Source: CAYLNK01 sp964384675 (GTDB taxonomy: Bacteria > Acidobacteriota > Thermoanaerobaculia > UBA5066). From it: 32,217 nt of DNA. The stretch lies in the NCBI GenBank assembly GCA_964384675.1, contig CAYLNK010000036.1, forward strand, positions 1 through 32,217, read 5' to 3'. A model generated the notes under the pieces. It was not told the origin of the DNA. It did no database searches and was given only the letters and a program-made list of their open reading frames with translations. The first letter of the stretch is position 1. Each line of letters starts with the position of its first letter. The translations under genes were made by a program, and so were the position numbers. Positions 22,960 to 31,800 of the stretch are shown in pieces.

Positions 22960-24168
22960 GTGCTGATCGACCTCGGCCCGCTCCGGAAGCGGGAATACCG
23001 GCTCGTCTTCCTCGGCCAGGGGATCTCGTTCCTGGGCACGATGGTGACGTACGTGGCCGTGCCGTACCAGGTGTTCGAGCTGACCCGCTCGTCGTTCGCG
23101 GTCGGGCTCGCCGGCGCGGCGCAGCTGGTTCCGCTCCTCGTCTTCGCTCTCTGGGGCGGCTCGGTCGCGGACGCGCTCGACAGGAGGCGCCTGCTCGTGG
23201 CCTCCGAGCTGGCGCTGGCGGTCGGCTCCCTGACGCTCTTCGCCAACGCGCTCGCGCCCCGTCCGAGCGTGGCGCTCGTCGTCGCGGTCTCGGCGGCCAT
23301 GGCCGGTGTGAACGGCTTCCACCGGCCCGCGCTCGACGCGCTGACGCAGACGCTGGTCGAGCCGTCCGAGATGACCGCCGTCGGCGCCCTCGCGACGCTC
23401 CGCTACGGCGTCACCGCGATCGTCGGACCGGCGCTCGGCGGCCTCCTGATCGCGACCGCCGGCCTGCCGGCGGCGTACCTGCTCGACGCCGCCACGTTCG
23501 GCGTCTCCGTGATCCTGCTGCGCCGCCTGAGGGTTCCGGCCCTGGCGCAGGTCCGGGCGGCGAGCGGGCTCGCGAGCATCCTCGAGGGGCTGCGGTACGC
23601 GGTGAGCCGGCCCGAGCTCGTCGGGACGTACGTCGTCGACCTCGTGGCGATGACGTTCGCGTACCCGGTCGCGCTCTTTCCGGAGATGGCCCAGGGGTGG
23701 GGCGGCGCGAAGGCCGCCGGATGGCTCTACGCCAGCATGTCGATCGGGGTCCTCGGCCTGAGCCTGACGAGCGGCTGGACCGGCGCCGTCCACCGCCGGG
23801 GCGCGGCGGTCGTGCTCGCCGCGGCCTCCTGGGGCGTGGCCGTCACGCTGGCGGGCTTCACGTCGTCGCTGGCCGCCACCGTGGCCTTCCTCGCGCTCGC
23901 CGGGGCCGCGGATTCGGTGAGCGGCATCTTCCGGTCGGCCATCTGGAACGAGACGATTCCGAACGAGCTGAGAGGGCGGCTGTCGGGGGTCGAGATGATC
24001 AGCTATTCCGTCGGTCCCCTCCTGGGGAACGCCCGTGCGGGGTGGATGGCGGGCCTGACGTCTCCGCGCGTCTCGATCGCCGCTGGCGGGCTCGTCTGCG
24101 TCGCGGGGGTGCTGCTCTGCATTCCTCTCCTCCCCGCCTTCTGGCGATACCGACCGGAGAGGGTGTGA
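22960..24168 (+). CDS. MFS exporter (EntS/MFS_3-like)
   Basis: A 402-residue inner-membrane transporter with about 12 hydrophobic segments. The start LRKREYRLVFLGQGISFLGT and the loop GGSVADALDRRRLLVASE between helices 2 and 3 are typical of the enterobactin-exporter-like MFS subgroup, which also has SGVEMISYSVGPLLGN before helix 11. The function is probably export of a small molecule or drug, with substrate unknown. It begins with GTG at 22960, 27 bp after the phosphatase stop, so co-transcription is likely. Its stop codon is embedded in the left arm of a long inverted repeat. Confidence 0.88.
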   Translation: MLIDLGPLRKREYRLVFLGQGISFLGTMVTYVAVPYQVFELTRSSFAVGLAGAAQLVPLLVFALWGGSVADALDRRRLLVASELALAVGSLTLFANALAPRPSVALVVAVSAAMAGVNGFHRPALDALTQTLVEPSEMTAVGALATLRYGVTAIVGPALGGLLIATAGLPAAYLLDAATFGVSVILLRRLRVPALAQVRAASGLASILEGLRYAVSRPELVGTYVVDLVAMTFAYPVALFPEMAQGWGGAKAAGWLYASMSIGVLGLSLTSGWTGAVHRRGAAVVLAAASWGVAVTLAGFTSSLAATVAFLALAGAADSVSGIFRSAIWNETIPNELRGRLSGVEMISYSVGPLLGNARAGWMAGLTSPRVSIAAGGLVCVAGVLLCIPLLPAFWRYRPERV

Positions 24169-24237
24169 ATCAATCAACCTCGAAGGCGCCCTCCGCTGAC
24201 CCTGCGGCGCTCCCTTCCAGATCGATTCAACCCTCTC
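24157..24237. repeat. 81-bp inverted repeat at a convergent gene junction
   Basis: GAGAGGGTGTGAATCAATC (24157-24175) is complementary to GATCGATTCAACCCTCTC (24220-24237) apart from one bulge and one mismatch. The 44-bp interior can extend the hairpin partly (CCGC/GCGG). The arms include the stop codon of the MFS gene and most of that of the cytochrome gene. It may act as a bidirectional terminator or be a small insertion with terminal inverted repeats. No clear target-site duplication is seen. Confidence 0.75.
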
Positions 24238-24652
24238 AGGGGAGCGCGAGCAGGTAGTCGGCCATCGCCTCGAGCTCCTTCTCGGGGAGCTCCCGAAACG
24301 ACGGCATCCGGGACGCCGGAGTGAACGCCTTCGGCTCCCGGAAGTGGCCCACGAGCCAGGAGCGGTCGCGGCGCCCGGAGAGCCCCGTCAGCTCGGGCCC
24401 CCGCCGGCCGCCCTCGCCGAGGATCCGGTGGCACTGCCGGCAATCCTCGCGCTCGAGGAGGGCTCCGCCCAGGCGGAGCGCCGCCGGCACGGCCTCCAGC
24501 CCCGGGCCTCCGGCGGCCAGGACCCGGGGGTCGGGTGGACAGGGGCGCGCGGCCACGGGGCGGGCGGGCGGAGGGGCGTCCCGCCGGCAAACCGTCCCGA
24601 GGACGCAGACGAAGAGCGCGAACGTCAGGCGCGCTCCGCGGGGGACCGTCAC
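24236..24652 (-). CDS. Small secreted c-type cytochrome
   Basis: A 138-residue exported protein. A hydrophobic signal (about 8-22) is followed by a Pro/Ala/Arg-rich linker and one cytochrome c domain with the haem motif CRQCH (C71, C74, H75). A likely axial methionine is M116 (SRMPSF). The ending ELPEKELEAMADYLLALP is the usual last helix of class I monohaem cytochromes. It carries electrons in the periplasm, but the partner oxidase or reductase is not in the window. A lipobox is not convincing although a cysteine follows the signal. It lies 13 bp downstream of the UbiA-family gene on the same strand and may be co-transcribed with it. Confidence 0.87.
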   Translation of the reverse strand: MTVPRGARLTFALFVCVLGTVCRRDAPPPARPVAARPCPPDPRVLAAGGPGLEAVPAALRLGGALLEREDCRQCHRILGEGGRRGPELTGLSGRRDRSWLVGHFREPKAFTPASRMPSFRELPEKELEAMADYLLALP

Positions 24653-24665
24653 GAGGCGGTGTCCG

Positions 24666-25535
24666 TCAGAAGCGGTCCAGATAGATCAGTCCGGCGCAGG
24701 TCGCTCCCCAGAGGACCACGGTGAGGAGCAGTCCACGGTCGGTGAAGAGGTCGGACGTCGCGTCCTCGCCGGCCCCCCTGGTCTCCAGGAGGCGCCAGCG
24801 GAAGAGCCCGAAGACGACGAACGGGACCGTATAGAGCAGCCGGTCCGAGCCGAACCAGCTCGTCGTCTCCGGCGCGACCGTGTAGAGCGCGTAGCAGACG
24901 ACCGTGACGGCGAGTGCCGCGTTCTCGAACGAGTCGAGGAGGGCCAGGGGGACCGCCTCGAGCGACGCCCGCGCCACCGCGCCGCTCGCGGCCAGCTCGC
25001 CGCGCCTCTTGGAGAGGCCGAGGAAGAGCGCCAGGAAGAAGGTGCAGAGGAGGAGCCAATGGGACGGGACGACCGCGGCCGCGGCCGCGCCCGCGAGCAC
25101 GCGCAGCACGAAGCCGGCAGCGATCACGAAGACGTCCAGGAGAGGGACCTTCTTGAGGACGAAGGAGTAGAGGCTCACCGAGACGGCATACGCCACGGCC
25201 GGAACGCCGGCGGCCGGGGCGATCCGCCAGATCGCACCCGCCGCCGCGCCCGCCAGGAGGAGGGCCGTGGCCACGGCCGCGCCGGCCGGGAGCTGGCCGG
25301 CCGCGATCGGGCGGTGTCGTTTCTTGGGGTGAAGGCGGTCGGCCTCCCGGTCGAGGAGGTCGTTGACGAGGTAGAGGCTGGAGGCGAGGGCGCAGAAGGC
25401 GGCCCCGACTGCCAGCGTGCGCACCGCCGGCTCACGCTGGAAGGCGACCTTTCCGAACAGCAGCGGAGCGAGGACGAAGAGGTTCTTCGTCCACTGGCGG
25501 GGTCTGAGGGCCACCACGAGGGCTCCGAGGCTCAT
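24666..25535 (-). CDS. UbiA-family decaprenyl-phosphate phosphoribosyltransferase-like enzyme
   Basis: A 289-residue integral membrane prenyltransferase-fold protein with about eight to nine hydrophobic helices. The start LVVALRPRQWTKNLFVLAPL, the first aspartate motif LVNDLLDREADRLHPKKRHR (N58, D59, D62, D66) and the second motif region SFVLKKVPLLDVFVIAAGFV are characteristic. They mark the UbiA branch that includes mycobacterial Rv3806c, which joins PRPP and decaprenyl phosphate to give decaprenylphosphoryl-phosphoribose. It likely supplies a lipid-linked pentose donor for envelope glycosylation. The GT-C enzymes encoded divergently next door are obvious candidates to use it. The partner epimerase genes (DprE1/DprE2) are not in the window. 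Confidence 0.87.
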   Translation of the reverse strand: MSLGALVVALRPRQWTKNLFVLAPLLFGKVAFQREPAVRTLAVGAAFCALASSLYLVNDLLDREADRLHPKKRHRPIAAGQLPAGAAVATALLLAGAAAGAIWRIAPAAGVPAVAYAVSVSLYSFVLKKVPLLDVFVIAAGFVLRVLAGAAAAAVVPSHWLLLCTFFLALFLGLSKRRGELAASGAVARASLEAVPLALLDSFENAALAVTVVCYALYTVAPETTSWFGSDRLLYTVPFVVFGLFRWRLLETRGAGEDATSDLFTDRGLLLTVVLWGATCAGLIYLDRF

Positions 25536-25576
25536 CCCGACCTAGACTAGCAGCCCGTTCGTCCCGGACCGTTGCG

Positions 25577-25582
25577 CTACAC
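25577..25582 (+). promoter_or_regulatory. Possible -10 box for a leaderless methyltransferase transcript
   Basis: TACACT ends 7 nt before the GTG at 25590, so transcription would begin at or within a base or two of the start codon. A -35 box is not clear. Confidence 0.3.
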
Positions 25583-25589
25583 TGCCTGC

Positions 25590-26576
25590 GTGCCGGACGG
25601 AAACCTCGCTCCGGGCCAGGCCGGAGCGCCGTGCCCGCTCTGCCAGGCTGCGGGGGCCCGACGGCTCTTCCAGGTCGAGGAGCCTTTCGGCGTGGCGCGG
25701 TGCCAGGCGTGCGGTCTCGCTTTCACCGTACCGCGCGTCCCCGACTCGGAGATCGGCCGGTACTACCCGGCCGCGTATTACGGGGACCGGAACCGCAGGT
25801 TCAACCCGCTGTTCGAGAAGCTCATCCGCTTCTTCCGGTGGCGCCGTGTGGCGGAGATCGAGCGGCGGGTGAAGACCGGGCGCGTCCTGGACGTCGGCTG
25901 CGGCCGGGCGCTCACCCTCGATTTCATGCGGGCCCGTGGCTGGGAGGCGTACGGGGTCGAGCTCTCCGAGACGTCGGCCGCGCATGCCCGGGAGGTGCTC
26001 GGGCTGCCGGTCTTCGTCGGGCCCCTGGAGAACGCGCCCCACCCCCCCGCCAGCTTCGACGTGGTGATCCTCTGGCACGTGCTCGAGCACTTCGCCCACC
26101 CCGGGGAGACCCTTCGCCGCTGCCGTGAGCTCCTGCGTCCCGGCGGCCTCCTCGTCGTCGCCGTCCCGAACTTCGCCAGCCTCCAGGCAGGCGCCACCGG
26201 ACCGGAGTGGTTCCACCTCGACGTCCCGCGGCACTACGTGCACTTCGCCCTGCCGGTCCTGACCCGGACGCTCGTGGAGCACGGCTTTCGGGTCGACACG
26301 GTGAGCCACTTCGGCTTCGAGCAGAACCCGTACGGCTGGATCCAGAGCCTGCTGAATCGCGCCGGCTTCCGGAGGAACCTCCTCTACGACCTCCTGAAGG
26401 ACCGCTCCGCCCGGAGCGAGGCGGCCCCGGTTCGCGCCCATCCGCTCCAGAGCCTCCTTCTGCTGCCCGCGCTGCTCTTCGTCGTGCCGCTCTCCCTGCT
26501 CCTCTTCGGGCTCGAGCTCCTCCTCCGGCGGGGAGGCACGGTCGAGGTCTACGCCACCCGAGACACGAGCCCTTGA
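25590..26576 (+). CDS. Zinc-ribbon class I SAM methyltransferase
   Basis: A 328-residue protein with an N-terminal zinc ribbon (CPLC ... CQAC), followed by a class I methyltransferase domain. That domain has VLDVGCGRALTLDFMRARGW, a YGVEL acidic strand end, VVILWHVLEHFAHP and LLRPGGLLVVAVPN. After the domain, near residue 290, a hydrophobic stretch (LLLLPALLFVVPLSLLLFG) may anchor it to the membrane. Such proteins are common in polysaccharide clusters and probably methylate a sugar or lipid-linked glycan. I chose GTG 25590 over the TTG 18 bp upstream because a -10-like box covers the latter. The stop overlaps the next start by 4 bp (TTGA). Confidence 0.86.
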   Translation: MPDGNLAPGQAGAPCPLCQAAGARRLFQVEEPFGVARCQACGLAFTVPRVPDSEIGRYYPAAYYGDRNRRFNPLFEKLIRFFRWRRVAEIERRVKTGRVLDVGCGRALTLDFMRARGWEAYGVELSETSAAHAREVLGLPVFVGPLENAPHPPASFDVVILWHVLEHFAHPGETLRRCRELLRPGGLLVVAVPNFASLQAGATGPEWFHLDVPRHYVHFALPVLTRTLVEHGFRVDTVSHFGFEQNPYGWIQSLLNRAGFRRNLLYDLLKDRSARSEAAPVRAHPLQSLLLLPALLFVVPLSLLLFGLELLLRRGGTVEVYATRDTSP

Positions 26577-28831
26577 CGGCCGGCACCGCTCCGGGGCCGC
26601 GCGACGGCCTGCGCACGTGGCTCGCGCTCGGCGCGGTCGCGGCGGCGGGCGTGCTGATGGCGCAGGCGAGGGTCCGGTTCGACCGGTACGAACCGGCCGG
26701 GGCGTACCCGGCGGTCGTGGCGGCGATCGTCCTCGGTGGGCTCGCGGCACGCCTCGCTCCCGTGAGGGCGAAGGCGCTCCTGGCGCCTCCCGGGAGCCCG
26801 CTCTCGCGCGGCGAGAAGGCCTTCCTGGCCGTGGTCTTCGTGGCCGCGGGCGCGCTCCGCCTGGTCGGCCTCGAGACCGCCCCGCCGGGAGGCTTCTTCG
26901 ACGAGGCCCAGAACGGGATCGTCGCGCAGTCGATCCTGGACGGCGCCCGGCCGGTCTTCGTCGCCGAGGCGTCGCAGATGCCGGCGCTCTACTTTTACGT
27001 GCTGGCCGCCGCCGTGGCGCTGGGCGGGCGCACGGTCGTCTCGGTGAGGGCCGTCTCGGGTCTGGCCGGCGCGTTCACGATCCCGCTCTTCTACCTCCTG
27101 GCGCGCCGCTTCCTGGCCCGCGAGGCCGCGGCCGCCGCGACTCTCCTCCTGCTGCTGTCCCGATGGCACCTGAACTTCTCGCGGATCGGCTTCAACGGGG
27201 TCTTCTCGCCCCTCCTCGAGCTGCTCGCGGTGCTCGCTCTCCTGAAGCTCGTGGAGACGGGACGGCTCCGGCACGGGGTGGCCCTCGGCGTGGTCGTCGG
27301 GCTGGGTCTCCAGCTCTACTACGCGTTCAACGTCTTTCCCGTGGTCCTCGTCATCGTGGCCGTCGCCGCGGGCCTGCGGAGGGAGGAGCCGTCCTTCCTC
27401 GCGGTCTTGCGCCGCGCGCTCCCGGGCCTCGCGCTCTCGATCGGGGTGGCGGCTCTCCTCCTCCTGCCGCTCGGGCACTTCGCCTGGAAGCACCCGTCGG
27501 TCTTCTTCGCGAGGAGCAGCAGCGTCGTGATCTGGAACCCGGAGCACGGCGTCGGGTTCCGCGAGGGCCTTCGCCGGAACCTGATCGCGCACGCCGGGAT
27601 GTTCCACTACATCGGGGACGCGAACCCCCGCCACAACATCCCCGACGCGCCGATGCTCTCGCCCCTCGAGGGGGCGCTCCTGCCGCTCGGGCTGGGGGCC
27701 GCGCTCCTCGGGGGGGGCGTCGCCGGGGTGGTCTCGCTCGGCTGGTTCCTCGTGATGCTGCTGCCCGGCATCCTGACGATCGAGGCCCCTCAGGCGTACC
27801 GGACGATCGGCTGTCTGCCGGGGATGTTCCTGCTCCTGGGAGGCGCCCTCGAGCTGCTGTCGCGACTCGTCGCGGGCCCGGTGCCCCGGCCGCGGCGGCT
27901 CCTCACGGGCGCTCTGCTGCTCCTCGCCGTCGCGATCGGGGCCCACGGCGCCGTCTCCTACTTCCGCCTCCAGGTGACGTCGGCGCTCGCCTGGAACGAG
28001 TTCCAGGGCGTGTACAACGCGGTGGGACGCTACGTCGCGAAGGTCCCCGCGGGCTGGGCCGTCTTCGTGAACCCGGTCTTCGAGGGAGCCCCCTCGGTCC
28101 GGCTCTACCTCGGGCCGAACGCGACGCTGAAGCCGTTCCGGCTGGGGGACCACGTTCCCCCCGATCCGAAGCTGAGCATTCCGGGGCCGAGCGGAAAGGT
28201 CTTCGTGCTGGATGCCTTCGAGAACGACCTCGTGGGGGTCTTCCGCTCCGCCTATCCGAATGCCGTGGTGGAGCGCACCCTCGACCCGGTGGGGCGTATC
28301 GCGCTGGTCGCCATCCGGGTGCCGGAGAACGGCCCCCTCCCGGCCCCGGGTCTCGAAGCACGGGGTTATCGGGCGTCGTTCTACGCGAACGAGACGTTCG
28401 ACGGCGCGCCGGCCCGCGTGCGCGACGACCCGGCGGTGATGTTCCACTTCCACTGGTTCGAGGACGGGATCACCCAGCCGTTCTCGGCGGACTGGATGTC
28501 TCTTCTCGAGGCGCCCCGGGACGGGACGTACCGGTTCGAGCTCTTCTCGAGCGGGCCGGCGCTCCTCGTCGTCGACGGGAAGAAGGTCCTGTCCCACGAC
28601 GCGTTCGAGTACCTGGAGCCCGAGAAAGGCGCGATCGAGCTGGGCCGCGGCCGCCACACGGTGGTGGTCCGTTTCCTGAACCACAGCTGGTCCTCGACGA
28701 TCCGGCTCTGGTGGCATCCCCCGGGCGGGCGGCGGCAGGTGATCCCGCTCGAGCTCCTGACGCGCCCGACCGAGGCCGAGTACGAAGCGCTTCGTCCGTC
28801 CCTGCCGAAGCCGGCCGAGCGAAAGCCGTGA
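26573..28831 (+). CDS. GT-C glycosyltransferase (GT39/GT83-like) with C-terminal PA14-like domain
   Basis: A 752-residue membrane protein read from TTG 26573, which overlaps the methyltransferase stop. Alternative starts lie further in (GTG or ATG around 26651-26657). The N-terminal ~500 residues hold some ten or more hydrophobic helices. The first periplasmic loop carries the Asp-Glu motif of polyprenyl-phosphate-sugar-dependent transferases (PGGFFDEAQNG). Residues from about 596 to the end form a soluble beta-rich domain (ASFYANETFDG, DWMSLLEAPRDGTYRFELF, LLVVDGKKVLSHD, GRHTVVVRFL) that resembles PA14, a carbohydrate-binding module. It probably transfers a sugar from a lipid carrier to a periplasmic acceptor, with PA14 binding the glycan. 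Confidence 0.83.
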   Translation: MTAGTAPGPRDGLRTWLALGAVAAAGVLMAQARVRFDRYEPAGAYPAVVAAIVLGGLAARLAPVRAKALLAPPGSPLSRGEKAFLAVVFVAAGALRLVGLETAPPGGFFDEAQNGIVAQSILDGARPVFVAEASQMPALYFYVLAAAVALGGRTVVSVRAVSGLAGAFTIPLFYLLARRFLAREAAAAATLLLLLSRWHLNFSRIGFNGVFSPLLELLAVLALLKLVETGRLRHGVALGVVVGLGLQLYYAFNVFPVVLVIVAVAAGLRREEPSFLAVLRRALPGLALSIGVAALLLLPLGHFAWKHPSVFFARSSSVVIWNPEHGVGFREGLRRNLIAHAGMFHYIGDANPRHNIPDAPMLSPLEGALLPLGLGAALLGGGVAGVVSLGWFLVMLLPGILTIEAPQAYRTIGCLPGMFLLLGGALELLSRLVAGPVPRPRRLLTGALLLLAVAIGAHGAVSYFRLQVTSALAWNEFQGVYNAVGRYVAKVPAGWAVFVNPVFEGAPSVRLYLGPNATLKPFRLGDHVPPDPKLSIPGPSGKVFVLDAFENDLVGVFRSAYPNAVVERTLDPVGRIALVAIRVPENGPLPAPGLEARGYRASFYANETFDGAPARVRDDPAVMFHFHWFEDGITQPFSADWMSLLEAPRDGTYRFELFSSGPALLVVDGKKVLSHDAFEYLEPEKGAIELGRGRHTVVVRFLNHSWSSTIRLWWHPPGGRRQVIPLELLTRPTEAEYEALRPSLPKPAERKP

Positions 28832-31800
28832 GGCGCTTCCGGGCGTTCGCCCTCGCCGTGGTCGTCCTCGCGTTCTCGGTGAGGGCCTTCGGCTGGAAGT
28901 GGGACCAGGCGCACTTCTACCATCCGGACGAGCGGGCGATCGGAGAGGCCGTCAGCCGGATCTCCTTCTCCCCGCTCCAGCTGAATCCCCGCTTCTTCGC
29001 CTACGGCTCCTTCCCGTTCTACGTCACGCGGGCCACCCTCGCCGTTCTCCGTCCCGTGAGCGGGTGGTTCGGGGGGTACGACAGCGCCGTCTTCGTCGGC
29101 CGAATCCTGGGCGCGTTGTGGGGAGCGCTCGGGGTGCTGGTCCTCGTGCGCCTGGGGCGGCGCCTGTACGGGGAGCGGGCGGGCCTCCTTGCCGGCCTCT
29201 TGCTCGCGCTCTCGGCGCTCCACCTCCAGACCTCCCACTTCGCGACGAACGACATCCCGCTCACGACGCTCGTGCTCCTCTCCCTCGCGTTCCTGGTGAA
29301 GGTCGCGGACACGGGGAGGCTCCGTCATTACGCCGCGGCGGGCGCGGTGGCCGGTCTGGCGGTCGCGACGAAGTTCAGCGCGCTTCCGATCCTCCTGCCG
29401 CTCGCGCTCGCGGTGGTGATCCGGTGGCGCGCCGAGCGCCGCTTCGGCAAGCCGTTCCTGGGCGGCGCCCTCGCGGTCGTCTGCCTGGGTGTTGCGTTCG
29501 CGGCCGGGGAGCCGTACGCGCTGCTGGATTTCGCGGCGTTCCGGCACGACATCGTCGAGCAGAGCCACATGGTGCGGAACGCCGGCCTCCTGCCGTACAC
29601 GAACCAGTACATCGGGGTACCGAAGGTCGCGTACGACCTCTGGCAGCTCGGGTTCTGGGGAATGGGGCCGCTCCTCGGGCTCGCGGCGATCGTGGCCACG
29701 TCGGCGGTGCTCGCTCGCCCGCGCCGGCTGAAGGCCGCGGAGGTGATCCTCCTCGCCTGGCTCGTGCCGTTCTTCTCGATCACCGCCTCGTTCGACGTCA
29801 AGTTCCCGCGCTACCTCCTCCCGGTCTATCCCCTCCTCGCGCTCTTCGCCGCCGCCCGGCTCGACGGCTGGGCCTCGCGCGGCCGGGCCGGCCGGGTCGC
29901 GCTCGGGGCGGTGCTCGCGGGGACCGCGGCCTGGGCCCTGGCCTTCCTCTCGATCTACACGCGGCCCCACTCCACGGTCACCGCGTCCGAGTGGGTCCAC
30001 GCCCACTTCCCGGACGGGACCCGGCTGCTCTCGCAGGACTGGGACGAGGGCTTCCCGTTCTCGCTCCCGGGAGGGCGTAACGCGGAGCGCTACCGCATCG
30101 TCACGTTTCCGTTCTACGAGCCCGACTCCCGCGAGAAGACCGCGAGCCTGGCGAGGGAGCTCGCCGCCGCGGACTACGTGACGCTCCAGACCAAGCGGAT
30201 CTACGGCGCCGTGACCCGCGCGCCGGACAAGTTCCCCGACACGAACCGGTTCTTCCGCCTGCTCTTCGCCGGAGACCTCGGGTACACGCTGGCACGTGAG
30301 TTCGCGTCGCGGCCGCGGCTCCTCGGTCTGGAGCTCCCGACCGAGCTCGCCGACGAGTCGATCTCGGTCTACGACCACCCGAAGGTCCTGATCTTCCGCA
30401 ACGCGCGGCGGCTCCCGGCCCCGGAGCTGGACGAGAAGCTGCGGACGGGGATCCCGTCCCGGCTCCTCTCGCGGGACGACCTGCTGCGGGCCGGTCCACA
30501 GACGGCGGGGGGCGGTCCCGGCGACGCCGTGCCGGCGCCGACCGCCGCACCCGCCGAGGAACCGCGCGGCACGTCGTGGGGCGGGCCGGCGCTCCTCTTC
30601 GCGGCCCTCTTGTGGGGGCTGGGCCTGGCCGGTTCCCGGCTGCTGGTGCGCGCCCTGGGCCCACGCCCGGGAGTCTGGGCGCTCGGCAAGGTGGCCGGGG
30701 TGCTCCTCTTCGCGTACCTGCCGTGGCTCCTCGCGAGCCTTCGGGTCGTGCCGCTCTCGCGGCCGCTCCTCGCCGTCTCGGCGCTCCTCGTCGGCTCGGC
30801 GGGGCTCTGGCTCGGGCGGCGCGGCGAACGTCCCGGCCGCGGCGAGGTCAGGGCGACGGAGCTGGCGTTCGGCATCACGTTCCTGGCGTTCCTCGCGGCG
30901 CGCTTCGTCTGCCCGGACGTCTACTGGGGCGAGAAGCCGATGGACTTCGCGTTCCTGAACGTCCTCCTCCGGTCGTCCGCCGTGCCGCCGCCGGAGCCGT
31001 GGCTCTCGGGCACGACCCTGAGCTACACGTATTTCGGGCACTTCGTGGTGGCCGCGCTCGGGCGGCTGCTGGGAACGCCCCCCGGCGTCCTCTTCAACCT
31101 CGGGATCGCGGGCGTTGCGGCGCTCGCCGCGGCAGCCCTCTTCGCCGGGGGGAGCGCCCTGTCGCGGCGCCACGCCGGGGGGATCGCCGCCGTCTTCCTG
31201 ACCCTCTTCTCGGGGAACCTCGCGGGGCTGCGCGAGTACGCGCTTCGGCGCACCACCGACTTCCACACGTTCTGGGCCACCTCGCGCGTGGTGAAGGACA
31301 CCGTCAACGAGTACCCGCTCTGGACGTTTCTCTTCGCCGACCTCCACGCCCACGTGGTCGCGATCGTCTTCTCGGCCGCGCTGACGGCGACGCTCCTCCT
31401 CTGGGTCACGCGGCGCGACGGACACGCGCCACCCCCGATGGCGACCGCTCCGGTCCTCCTCGGGCTCGCGGCGCTCCTCCTCGGCGCCGTCTCCGTGACG
31501 AGCGGCTGGAGCACCCCGGTCGGCGCGGCGCTCGTCCTGATGCTCCTCGGCGTCGACGCCCTCTCGTCCGACGAGCGGCGAGGCGCCGGCGGCTTCGTCT
31601 CGGACCTGGGCGCCCGGCTCGTGGTGCCCGCGGCGGTGATCTTCCTCGGCGCGGCCGCGCTCTACCGCCCGTTCTGGAAGCACTTCACGCCGCCGCCCCG
31701 GAACTTCGGCTGGGAGCGCGGGCCGTTCGCCGGGCCGTACGACTACCTGACGATGTTCGGGCTCTTCGTCGTGCTGCTCGTGCCGTATCTCCTCGGCTCA

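Noticed and set aside
17583..24257. Very long alternative open frame (over 2200 codons) covering metH, the phosphatase and the MFS gene
   Set aside because: Composition is Arg/Pro/Gly/Ala repeats with no motifs, and it lies in a shifted frame over three clear genes. This is a GC-driven stop-free artefact.
26207..26572. Longer N-terminus for the PA14 glycosyltransferase
   Set aside because: The extra 122 codons lie within the methyltransferase gene in another frame and read as Arg/Pro-rich sequence. The TTGA overlap gives a better start.
28381..31683. 1100-codon antisense frame under the DUF2298 fusion
   Set aside because: It is Glu/Arg/Pro-rich without domain signatures and is the mirror of a well-supported membrane-protein frame.
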